NCBI GenBank assembly: GCA_039188505.1
Contig: JBCCZC010000318.1
Location: 1-6,816, forward strand
Origin: JBCCZC01 sp039188505
Lineage (GTDB): Bacteria > Pseudomonadota > Gammaproteobacteria > Xanthomonadales > SZUA-38
Length of the DNA stretch: 6,816 nucleotides
Direction of reading: 5' to 3'
Shown piece by piece: positions 1-6,288 of the stretch. The notes below the pieces were generated by a model, which did not search any database, was not told where the DNA came from, and saw only the letters and a list, made by a program, of their open reading frames with translations. Numbering within the stretch: the first letter of the stretch is position 1; every line of letters starts with the position of its first letter. The translations under genes and the position numbers were made by a program.

Positions 1-465
1 ATAGACGTTCATGAAGGGGAACACCCACGCGTCGAACTTGACCTGCCCGCTCGTGTTCTCGACGCTCGGCGTACCGAAATCGACGAAATCGATGGGCTGG
101 AAGTCGCCGCCGTTGATGGCCACCGACAGATTTTCGAGGACGAGATCCTGCTCCTGCCAGTAGCCGATGAACTGAGCCCCATAGGGGAGCGGCAACTCGA
201 AGCCGAGATCGAGCACTTCCTGGGCGAGAAACGGCAGCGCCCGGTCGTAGATGACACGCTCACCGTCGACGAGAACGGGCTCGCCAAGCTCCCGATGCTC
301 GAGCGATGCCACCAGATTCGAGTCCTCGTCCTGCTGGGCCTGCACCGGCGAGACCAGCAGACAGGCCAGCAGACAGGCGATTGCCGGGGACGCCCGCGAG
401 GGGCAATTGCGAGCACCTGAGGGCGTGGCCGAGTGCGGCCTGATGGATCGCTGCCTTGAATGCAT
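1..465 (-). CDS. Secreted or outer-membrane protein of unknown function (3' end beyond window)
   Basis: 155 codons are visible and the frame is still open at the left edge, so the C-terminus is missing. The start is forced: the codon before ATG(465) is the amber stop of the upstream gene, in the same frame. GGAGGT at 481-476 lies 10 bases upstream. The N-terminus is an unusually long signal peptide: about 28 polar, basic residues, a hydrophobic stretch near 28-39 (AIACLLACLLV) and a VQA-type cleavage site at 41-43. The mature part contains LPLPYG (91-96) and ends in view with KFDAWVFPFMNVY (143-155). This pattern resembles, from memory, uncharacterised proteobacterial envelope proteins, possibly beta-barrels, carrying a D-W-x-x-PF-x-NV segment. 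No enzymatic motif is seen. It is the last visible gene of the leftward cluster and is probably translationally coupled to the hydrolase before it. The coding call is firm. The family is tentative. Confidence 0.8.
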   Translation of the reverse strand, partial: MHSRQRSIRPHSATPSGARNCPSRASPAIACLLACLLVSPVQAQQDEDSNLVASLEHRELGEPVLVDGERVIYDRALPFLAQEVLDLGFELPLPYGAQFIGYWQEQDLVLENLSVAINGGDFQPIDFVDFGTPSVENTSGQVKFDAWVFPFMNVY

Positions 466-1794
466 CTAGTCAGGCACCTCCGCAAATGCGGGATTGACGG
501 CCGAGAGAGCCGAGCGCAACCGCGTGATGTAGTCCTCGGGAAACGACCAGATGACCTGAGTTTCCGCGGTACGCACGAGGCCCCGGTCTTCGGGTGGAAG
601 ACCGTAGAGCAGCGTCATGAGAACGTCGCTGCTGACCCAGGGGCTTTCCCGGAAATAGGCGTGGCCGTTGCCGGAGGTGCCGGCTTCGGCCTCGGTGACG
701 TCGATGAGCTGGAGATTCGCGAATTCTTCGTCGAAGACCCGGGCGAGATGTGCGGCCCCTTCCTCGTCAACATCCTGTGCCACGATCTGGCCTGAACGAT
801 TCTTGCCGAAAGCGAACTTCGACAGGCTCAGGGCCTTGTCTCTGGTGGACTGGTAGATCGTCAGGGAATCCGGGATCCGGATGGCCCCGTCGAAGAGATA
901 GCCGCCGAGGATATCGCGGTCGACATCGCTACCGACGAGGATCACGTTGCCCAGCTTGACCTGTGCATCCACCTCATCCGCATCCATGAAATACCCATAC
1001 ATGCCCAGGTCGGCCAGCATCCGGGTGACGACGCGGGTGCCTGCGCTGTAGCCCACGATATGGATCTTTTCCGCGTCCGTGTTCCGGGCCACGTGCAGAA
1101 CGAGCGCGCGCAGCCGCCGCGCCGAGTTTGCGGCGTCTTCCAGGTCGGAGAAGTAGGCCAGCGTCTTGCTCGTGGACGGCCAGCTGTAGGCAATGAAAGC
1201 GCCGTCGTAGCCGAGGAAATGCCACAGCTCGGAGGCGACCAGGATCGGATTCTCGAACTCGACCTTGTAGCCGTGAACGTAGATGAAGACCTCGTTGCTG
1301 CGCGAATGGCTCAGTTCATCGTTGATGGCAGCGGCAAAGCGATCACCGGGCTTCGGACTGCGCTCGACCTCGCGGTTGAAGGGACTGATGGTCCCCTCCA
1401 GCGCACCATACTCCTGGATCGTGCTGATCTTGAGCGGGTAGTTGTCCGTGCGGTTCTTCAGGAGCGAGACGCGGCGGGCCTCCTCCCAGGTAATCGACTC
1501 GTCACGGCCGAGGGCGATGCGCGCGTGCCCGAGGCGGAGCATGTTGCCCCGGGTATCACTGTAATACTCGAATCTGTCGTCCTGCGTTGCCGGCGCGCGA
1601 TCGGTGGCGTAGAGGATCGTCGGCAGGCTGCCGCGGCTGATCGGATCGTTGTCGATGAACGGGTCGAGGCGCCCCTCCTCGTACACGTCCGGCGCCGGCA
1701 TGAGGAAGATCTGATTGCGCGCCGGCTTGCTCGCGCAGGCCACAAGGGCCAGCGCGAGCAGGGTGATCAGCGACAACCGGAGCCGACGCTTCAT
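466..1794 (-). CDS. DUF900-type alpha/beta-hydrolase lipoprotein
   Basis: 442 residues. The signal ends in a lipobox, L17-V-A-C20. Residue +2 is Ala, so sorting to the outer membrane is expected under the Lol rule. The catalytic domain follows the DUF900 (PF05990) plan: an entry strand LPTILYATDRAP (57-68), the oxyanion region YVHGYKVEFENP (172-183), SWPSTSK (204-210), the nucleophile elbow G248-Y-S250-A-G252, the likely acid D319 in STRDKALSLS, and the likely base H378 in GNGHAYF. All three triad residues are present, so an active serine hydrolase (esterase or lipase-like) is inferred. The substrate is unknown. The lipid anchor puts the enzyme at the envelope, whereas many hydrolases of this fold are cytoplasmic. 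It starts 10 bases after the DUF4136 stop with no clear ribosome-binding site, so coupled translation is likely. It ends in TAG directly abutting the next ATG. Confidence 0.93.
   Translation of the reverse strand: MKRRLRLSLITLLALALVACASKPARNQIFLMPAPDVYEEGRLDPFIDNDPISRGSLPTILYATDRAPATQDDRFEYYSDTRGNMLRLGHARIALGRDESITWEEARRVSLLKNRTDNYPLKISTIQEYGALEGTISPFNREVERSPKPGDRFAAAINDELSHSRSNEVFIYVHGYKVEFENPILVASELWHFLGYDGAFIAYSWPSTSKTLAYFSDLEDAANSARRLRALVLHVARNTDAEKIHIVGYSAGTRVVTRMLADLGMYGYFMDADEVDAQVKLGNVILVGSDVDRDILGGYLFDGAIRIPDSLTIYQSTRDKALSLSKFAFGKNRSGQIVAQDVDEEGAAHLARVFDEEFANLQLIDVTEAEAGTSGNGHAYFRESPWVSSDVLMTLLYGLPPEDRGLVRTAETQVIWSFPEDYITRLRSALSAVNPAFAEVPD
476..481 (-). promoter_or_regulatory. Shine-Dalgarno GGAGGT for the last visible leftward gene
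   Basis: GGAGGT, read on the minus strand, lies inside the last codons of the hydrolase gene, 10 bases before ATG(465). It is the best ribosome-binding site in the leftward cluster. It supports independent initiation of the following gene rather than simple readthrough of the amber stop. Confidence 0.6.
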
Positions 1795-1804
1795 GCCGTT
1801 GAAA

Positions 1805-2383
1805 TCAGGCCGGCGGGAAGGTCAGCAGGATGTCGCGGATGATGTCATCGATCAGCTGTTCGCGCTCTTCCCGGGTGCGGTTCTCCCGGACGTTGCCGGT
1901 GGCGAAGCCGTGATAGACCGGTTCCTTGCGCTTCACGTCGAAGATGTCGATGGCGACCTGACCTTCCGTGTACTGGCGCACGTCGACCTCGCGGGCCGGG
2001 TAGCCGTAGCCGTAGCCCCAGCCGTAGCCCCAGCGCGAGTAGCCACCGTGGAACGTCGAGGGGTAGGAATTCACCTTGATCTTATCCCGGGCGCCCACGG
2101 AGAAGGCGACGGCCATGTCCGCATCCTCGACGTTGTCGACCTTGCGGAACCCCTTCATGCTCATCTCTTCTTCGATATGGAACATGATGCGTCCCTGGAT
2201 GAGCGGGTTCACGGGCGTCCCCTCGCCCTCCGCCATCGGCGTGTCATCGATCCAGGCCCAGGTGCGATAGTTGGTGAAGATGACTTCGGGGTTGTAGTCG
2301 AAGTCGGTCTTGTAGGGCGCCGAGGTGCAGCCGCCGAGCAGGGCGGCTCCCACGACTGCCAGAAGCATCCAGCGGTAGTTCAT
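1805..2383 (-). CDS. DUF4136 family lipoprotein
   Basis: 192 residues. The lipobox is L16-G-G-C19 with Thr at +2, which predicts an outer-membrane lipoprotein. The DUF4136 (PF13590) pattern is seen in order: the YRTWAW segment (39-44), NPLIQGRIMFHIEEEMSMKGF (59-79) matching the family's helix ending in kGf, the acidic turn DADMAVAFSV (87-96), the strand GQVAIDIFD (141-149), the weakly kept W-x-G position (YHGF, 157-160), and a C-terminal amphipathic helix ending in LLTFPP (186-191). The family's biochemical role is unknown. Unusual here is an inserted aromatic/Gly run, RWGYGWGYGYGYP (117-129), between two strands. A TGGAGAA ribosome-binding site sits 7 bases before the ATG. The gene follows the large lipoprotein by 37 bases with no visible terminator and precedes the hydrolase by 10 bases. 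Confidence 0.92.
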   Translation of the reverse strand: MNYRWMLLAVVGAALLGGCTSAPYKTDFDYNPEVIFTNYRTWAWIDDTPMAEGEGTPVNPLIQGRIMFHIEEEMSMKGFRKVDNVEDADMAVAFSVGARDKIKVNSYPSTFHGGYSRWGYGWGYGYGYPAREVDVRQYTEGQVAIDIFDVKRKEPVYHGFATGNVRENRTREEREQLIDDIIRDILLTFPPA

Positions 2384-2390
2384 CGTTGTT

Positions 2391-2394
2391 CTCC
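2391..2394 (-). promoter_or_regulatory. Ribosome-binding site of the DUF4136 gene
   Basis: GGAG (in TGGAGAA on the minus strand) stands 7 bases before ATG(2383). This spacing is normal and it fixes the start that also gives the lipoprotein signal. Confidence 0.6.
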
Positions 2395-2420
2395 AGTCCG
2401 TTCCTCAGATCGTCTCGCCA

Positions 2421-5048
2421 TCAGCGGCGACGCCCACGCATACGCGCGCCACCGCCGCGGTTGTAGCCCCCGGCGGCCCGATGTGAATTATAGCGATTGT
2501 AGTTTCTCGTGCCGGTGTTGCGGGCCCGATATTGCCGGTCGAGGTTGCCATAATCACGCGTCGAGAGCGTGCTGCGCGCCTGGCTTCGATCGGCTCCGCC
2601 GCGGTCGACCGACTGCCAGGAACCATTGTTGTAGTTCGACCAGCCGCCGTCATCCCCGCGGCGATAGACGTTGCCGTTACGCGAGGCATAGAGATCGCCG
2701 TTCTCGCTTCTCCCGACCGTCGTGCGGCCATCCTCGCCCCGGATCGTCGTACCGGAGGCGCCGCCAGAGGTCTCGAAGTCCGTCCGACGGGTGTCTCCGG
2801 GGCCCCGGGACGTTGACCCGGTAATCGACTCTCCGTCCGGGTTCGTGATGGTCGTATTCCGGTCGCCGCCCCAGTCCTTCGAGACGTCGACGGTGCGCCC
2901 GTCCTCGCCGGTGATGCGTGCATCGTAGCCCTCGCGGTCGATCCGGCTCTGCGTCGTGCCCGTCCGGTCGCCGGCCTGGATCGTCCCGCTGCCGGTGATC
3001 TGGCCATCCTCGCGCACGCGGTTGCTGGTGCCCGTCACGCCGCGGGAGGTCTCGTAGTTGGTCGTCGCGCGGTTGCCGTCGTAGGTCGTCTCGCCGTGAT
3101 ACCAGCGGTCGCCGCGCTCGACGTAGCGATCCGCCCAGCCGCGGTTCTCGTCGAAGTCGTAGTACATGTTGCCCGCGGCAATGGTCCCGGTGCGCGGGTT
3201 GTAGGCGCCGCCCTGGCGATAGAACTCGTCGCTGTCCCAGGCCGACCAGCCGCGGGCGTAGCTGCCGGTCCGCGGGTTGTAGGCCGACATTGCCCTGGCG
3301 CCACCGTAGGGCCCGTAGACCGAGCCCACGCGGCCGAAGGTGCCGGTCGACGGGTTGTACCAGGAGCCGTAGCCGTAGCTGCGCGGATACCACCCGTAGT
3401 ACGGATAGCCCCACGGGTAGAAGCCGTAGTAGGGCGGGTAGTAGTAGCCGGTGCCGAAGTAGAGGCCGACGCTGAAGTTCTCCGTGACCTGCTCGGTGAC
3501 GCCGACGCCCACGTAGCTGCCGTAGTACCCGACACCATAGGCATAGGTGACGCTCGTGGTGCTCTGCGCCTCGCTCTGGGGCATCGTGTAGACGTAGGTG
3601 GTGTTGTGGTACGGGTCGCTCGACGGGATCGTGTAGATCTCCGAGGGCACCTCCGTCGCGACCGTCCACGGGCCCATGGGTGCGTCGGACAGGAACCAGA
3701 CGGCGTTGTGGCAGAGGTAGTAGGTGTCACCCGCCTTGATGATCTGGTAGCTCGTATTGACGGCGCGCTCGAGGCTGGTGCCCTCGATCGACGTGAACTG
3801 GGGCGCGCCGGCGAACTCCACCTGGATGTCGGGCACGGCATCGACGCTGATCGTTGCCGTGCGCGGGATCTGGGCCTCGATGACCGCGGCGCGCGCATCG
3901 TCGGAGCCGGGTACGGAGGCCAGGACGTCTCCGCGCGGGTGACCGTCCGGGATGTAGGCGAAGTTCTCGGGCAATTGCTCGACCGGCGTCCAGTCACCCT
4001 GCAGATCCATCGTGGTGAACCAGCGCCCCGAGGTCAGGAAGTACCAGCCGTCCTGGTAGCGGAACAGGTCGGACTCGGTGTTCGCCACATAGGACATGCC
4101 GGCAGCCGGGATCACCTCGAGGTCCGGTTCCCCGTTGATGACGATGATCTCGGTGGGCTTCATGGCGATGAGGATCTCGGGCAGCGGCGCTGCCGGGCTG
4201 CGGGCCGGTAGGGCCTGCTTCACCTCTTCCCAGTTCTCGCCGTCCGGGAGCGCGTTGAAGGCCTCGGGCAGGCTCGTGACAAGCTGCCAGTCCGGATCCT
4301 CGAGCGAGGCGGTGATCATCCAGGCATCCTGGTTCCGTACGTACCAGCGCTCGCTGTCGGCATGCCAGAAGAGATCCCAGTTCGTGTTGATGACGAACTC
4401 GAGGCCGGTCTCCTCGATCGGCGCCTTGACCGGTTCGCCGTCGATGAACATGAGCGCCGCCGGCGTCGTCCGCACCAGAATCTGCGGCGGCTCGAAATTG
4501 ATCTTCGTCGGCGGGCCCGGCCGGTAGTTCTTCGGCTCGAAGTCATCGGGCAGTGCGCGGATCACCGTATCGAGCGGCACCGCCTTGGGCGCGTTGGGGA
4601 TCGCATCGAGGACGAGCTCCCGGATCGCTTCGGGTGGCGTCTCGTCGCCGATGATGTTCGAGTCGACCACCTTCTGGTCGTGGACGACCACCACGCGTTC
4701 AGCCCACTCGATGTCCGTGCTGGCCTCGATCTTCACCGAGCCGAACCAGACCTTGTCGGCGTCCTTCGTCTTGGCCTCCACGGCGACCCAGGCGGTCATC
4801 GACTCGTAGTCCTCCCAGGTGTCGATCTGGGGCATGTGGACGACGAGCGACCCATTGGGCGTATCGATGACGCGCGGATAGACGGGCGTGCCGACCGGAG
4901 TACCGTCGCCGGACGTCGCGGCAGCCGTCGAGGACCCGGACGGCGGAGAACCCCCGGTGCTGGACGACCCTCCCGACGGTGGCGACGACGCGCAGGCGAT
5001 GAGAACGGTCGCGAGCGCGCCGGCGATGATCGGTTGCGTGAACCTCAT
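2421..5048 (-). CDS. Large multidomain lipoprotein with three tandem modules and a Tyr/Gly-rich tail
   Basis: 875 residues. The frame is open to an upstream ATG at 5204, but the start at 5048 gives a clean lipoprotein signal (LIAC, C19; +2 Ala) behind GGGAGG. A Ser/Gly/Pro linker (21-55) leads to an N-terminal domain (about 58-168; VHMPQIDTWEDY, VWFGSVKIEASTDI). Three repeats follow, at 188-281, 289-380 and 394-486, each with NT-x-x-(D/Q)-(L/I), an aromatic-Tyr pair, Trp, Trp, then (L/V)P and (L/I)P. After these come a Tyr/Gly-rich region (503-565), three YNPxTG motifs (564, 590, 616), a turn-rich D/N-G repeat region (679-795), the segment GNVYRRGDDGGW (792-803) and a basic Arg/Gly tail (860-875). 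From memory, relatives are sometimes labelled carbohydrate-binding family V/XII, probably because of these aromatic modules. Glycan binding is therefore only a hypothesis. No catalytic motif is seen. It is probably the first gene of the leftward operon. Confidence 0.9.
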   Translation of the reverse strand: MRFTQPIIAGALATVLIACASSPPSGGSSSTGGSPPSGSSTAAATSGDGTPVGTPVYPRVIDTPNGSLVVHMPQIDTWEDYESMTAWVAVEAKTKDADKVWFGSVKIEASTDIEWAERVVVVHDQKVVDSNIIGDETPPEAIRELVLDAIPNAPKAVPLDTVIRALPDDFEPKNYRPGPPTKINFEPPQILVRTTPAALMFIDGEPVKAPIEETGLEFVINTNWDLFWHADSERWYVRNQDAWMITASLEDPDWQLVTSLPEAFNALPDGENWEEVKQALPARSPAAPLPEILIAMKPTEIIVINGEPDLEVIPAAGMSYVANTESDLFRYQDGWYFLTSGRWFTTMDLQGDWTPVEQLPENFAYIPDGHPRGDVLASVPGSDDARAAVIEAQIPRTATISVDAVPDIQVEFAGAPQFTSIEGTSLERAVNTSYQIIKAGDTYYLCHNAVWFLSDAPMGPWTVATEVPSEIYTIPSSDPYHNTTYVYTMPQSEAQSTTSVTYAYGVGYYGSYVGVGVTEQVTENFSVGLYFGTGYYYPPYYGFYPWGYPYYGWYPRSYGYGSWYNPSTGTFGRVGSVYGPYGGARAMSAYNPRTGSYARGWSAWDSDEFYRQGGAYNPRTGTIAAGNMYYDFDENRGWADRYVERGDRWYHGETTYDGNRATTNYETSRGVTGTSNRVREDGQITGSGTIQAGDRTGTTQSRIDREGYDARITGEDGRTVDVSKDWGGDRNTTITNPDGESITGSTSRGPGDTRRTDFETSGGASGTTIRGEDGRTTVGRSENGDLYASRNGNVYRRGDDGGWSNYNNGSWQSVDRGGADRSQARSTLSTRDYGNLDRQYRARNTGTRNYNRYNSHRAAGGYNRGGGARMRGRRR
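3180..3542 (-). repeat. Tyr/Gly-rich low-complexity region followed by YNPxTG repeats
   Basis: Residues 503-565 of the large lipoprotein are dominated by Tyr, Gly, Trp and Pro (for example YYYPPYYGFYPWGYPYYGW). Three copies of YNP(S/R)TG follow at 564, 590 and 616, spaced 26 residues apart. This is a low-complexity, aromatic segment likely to be extended or self-associating. No function can be read from it. Confidence 0.75.
3591..4487 (-). repeat. Three tandem ~95-residue protein modules within the large lipoprotein
   Basis: Residues 188-281, 289-380 and 394-486 align by hand with nearly constant spacing. The Asn of the NT motif falls at 221, 323 and 431. The aromatic pair is WY at 235, WY at 335 and YY at 443. 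The first Trp is at 243, 343 and 451, always 8 residues after the pair. The second Trp is at 254, 353 and 461. The two Pro residues fall at 261/268, 360/367 and 468/475, always 7 apart. Overall identity is low, so the duplication is old. The third copy carries the protein's only cysteine outside the lipobox (C446). Confidence 0.82.
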
Positions 5049-5195
5049 GAGCCCTCCCAACGTGGGCCGTGCAAACAGGCGCGTATCATCCCATCGACCG
5101 CGGGATGCCGCCAGCGGCTCTTGGCCAGGGCGGCGGCGTTTTGCGACCATGGCCCGGTCGCTCAAGCATCGCGCTGCGCCGAAGGGTCCTCTCAT
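5049..5195. promoter_or_regulatory. Divergent intergenic region with candidate promoter and inverted repeats
   Basis: 147 bases separate the divergent starts at 5048 (minus) and 5196 (plus), so promoters for both sets should lie here. On the minus strand an extended -10-like TGGGATGAT ends at 5085, with no convincing -35. On the plus strand TTGCGA (5142-5147) is a possible -35 followed after 17 bases by a poor -10 (AAGCAT, 5165-5170). A perfect 6+6 inverted repeat, GCGACC-N7-GGTCGC, occupies 5143-5161. A second, GCCGCC-N16-GGCGGC, occupies 5107-5134. The promoter calls are weak. The location is well supported. Confidence 0.5.
5053..5058 (-). promoter_or_regulatory. Ribosome-binding site deciding the start of the large lipoprotein
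   Basis: GGGAGG on the minus strand ends 4 bases before ATG(5048). The spacing is short, but the site coincides with the only start that yields a lipoprotein signal peptide. It therefore favours 5048 over the upstream in-frame ATG codons at 5195 and 5204, which would bury that signal behind about 50 residues. Confidence 0.55.
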
Positions 5196-6221
5196 ATGCG
5201 GCAACGAATACTGCTTTCCCTGGTCCTGCTGGCCTGCGCCGCTCCCGGCTTCACCCGGGACAAGACCGACGTCATCCAGCTCCTCAACGGCGACCGCATC
5301 ACCGGCGAGATCAAGAAACTCGAGTACGGCAAGCTGCGCTTCAGCACCGACGCGATGGGTACGCTGAATATCGAATGGGACGAGATTGCCTTCATCGATA
5401 GCGACTATGCGTTCGAATTCGAACTGACGTCGGGCGATCGCTATTTCGGCACCCTTGAAGCGGCCGAAACGCCGCAGCGTGTCGGCATCGGCATCTCGGG
5501 CCAGATGGCCGAGTTTGCCAATGAACGGGTCATCCGCATCGATCCGATCGAAGACCAGTTCTGGGATCGCCTGACCGGCTCTCTGTCGCTGGGCTACAAC
5601 TACACCAAGGCCAGCGACGTCACCCAGTTCAGCTTCTCCTCCTCGGCGACCTATCGTGTCCAGGATGTGGCGACGACGCTGGATATCAGCTCAATCGTGA
5701 CGGTGGACTCCACCGAACGCCGAACCAACCGCGAGAACATCTCGCTCCAGCGGCAGCGATTCCGGGGCAAGCGCTGGTTCACTTCCGTCATCGGCTCGGT
5801 CGAACGCAACGACGAGCTGGGCCTGAACGCCCGAACCAGCATCGGCATCGGTGGTGGGCGCTACCTCGTGCAGTCGAACATCTCCGAGTTCGCGCTCTAC
5901 GGCGGCATCCAGGCCAACCGGGAAGTGCTGACCGGAGATGTCGACAGCCAGAGCAACGTCGAAGGACTCGCCGGCGTAAGCTACAAGCGCTACATCTACG
6001 ACGATCCCAGCGTGGACATCTCGACCTCGCTCGAGACCTACCCGAGCTTGAGCGATCGCGGCCGCATCCGCGCGGAGCTCAACGCGCGCATCCGCTACGA
6101 GGTCATCGACGATCTGTTCCTCGACCTCACGCTCTACGACAGCTACGACAGCGATCCACCGTCCGGCGTCGATTCGACCAACGACTATGGCATCGTGACC
6201 TCCTTGGGTTGGTCCTTCTAG
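5196..6221 (+). CDS. DUF481 family outer-membrane protein
   Basis: 341 residues. The frame is open far upstream, but ATG(5196) is chosen because it gives a signal sequence (MRQRILLSLVLLACAAPGF) and has GAAGGG 9 bases upstream. Residues about 24-118 form a small beta-rich, Sm/SH3-like domain (DVIQLLNGDRITGEIKKLEY, then GTLNIEWDEIAFIDSD, then LTSGDRYFGTLEA) of the kind often fused to DUF481 (PF04338). From about 126 to the end there are alternating amphipathic strands (LTGSLSLGYNYTKASD onward), closing with VTSLGWSF. The terminal Phe matches the outer-membrane barrel assembly signal. DUF481 proteins (YdiY-like) are predicted outer-membrane barrels of unknown transport or structural role. LLAC at 11-14 could be read as a lipobox, but ordinary signal peptidase I processing suits the family better. 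It starts the rightward gene set. Confidence 0.92.
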   Translation: MRQRILLSLVLLACAAPGFTRDKTDVIQLLNGDRITGEIKKLEYGKLRFSTDAMGTLNIEWDEIAFIDSDYAFEFELTSGDRYFGTLEAAETPQRVGIGISGQMAEFANERVIRIDPIEDQFWDRLTGSLSLGYNYTKASDVTQFSFSSSATYRVQDVATTLDISSIVTVDSTERRTNRENISLQRQRFRGKRWFTSVIGSVERNDELGLNARTSIGIGGGRYLVQSNISEFALYGGIQANREVLTGDVDSQSNVEGLAGVSYKRYIYDDPSVDISTSLETYPSLSDRGRIRAELNARIRYEVIDDLFLDLTLYDSYDSDPPSGVDSTNDYGIVTSLGWSF

Positions 6222-6288
6222 CGCTGGCGCGTGACACGAGGCACCATAACCAACCCCGGAACCGCACCGGAAAGCACGGGATACCGAC

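Noticed and set aside
9..485. A 158-codon minus-strand frame rich in Arg, Ser and Pro
   Set aside because: It is out of frame with the forced start at 465, has Arg/Ser-rich shadow composition and no signal or domain. The frame from 465 gives a proper signal peptide and a protein-like sequence.
1795..1804. Ribosome-binding site for the hydrolase
   Set aside because: The bases before ATG(1794) lack a purine-rich match. Coupling to the upstream gene is more likely than a cryptic site.
2384..2420. Possible terminator after the large lipoprotein gene
   Set aside because: No hairpin or T-run was found in the 37-base gap, which instead holds the ribosome-binding site of the next gene.
1715..2824. 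A long plus-strand open frame (369 codons) antisense to the DUF4136 gene and the 3' end of the large lipoprotein gene
   Set aside because: It is a GC-rich mirror of real genes, with Arg/His/Cys-rich composition, no recognisable domain and a span across a gene junction.
3096..4211. A long plus-strand open frame (371 codons) within the large lipoprotein gene
   Set aside because: Its Val/Arg/Ala/Gly-biased composition is typical of antisense shadow. The minus strand holds clear repeated modules at the same place.
4362..5195. In-frame upstream extension of the DUF481 gene
   Set aside because: It is antisense to the large lipoprotein and has Arg/Asp-rich shadow composition. The start at 5196 gives the signal peptide and a plausible ribosome-binding site.
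5049..5204. N-terminal extension of the large lipoprotein to ATG(5204)
   Set aside because: It would place about 52 Arg-rich residues before the lipoprotein signal and cross the divergent start region. The lipobox and ribosome-binding site support 5048.
6222..6288. Possible terminator or promoter between the DUF481 and glycine-zipper genes
   Set aside because: GCGC-TG-GCGC is too short a stem and no T-run follows. CATAAC resembles a -10 element but has no -35 at a usable distance.
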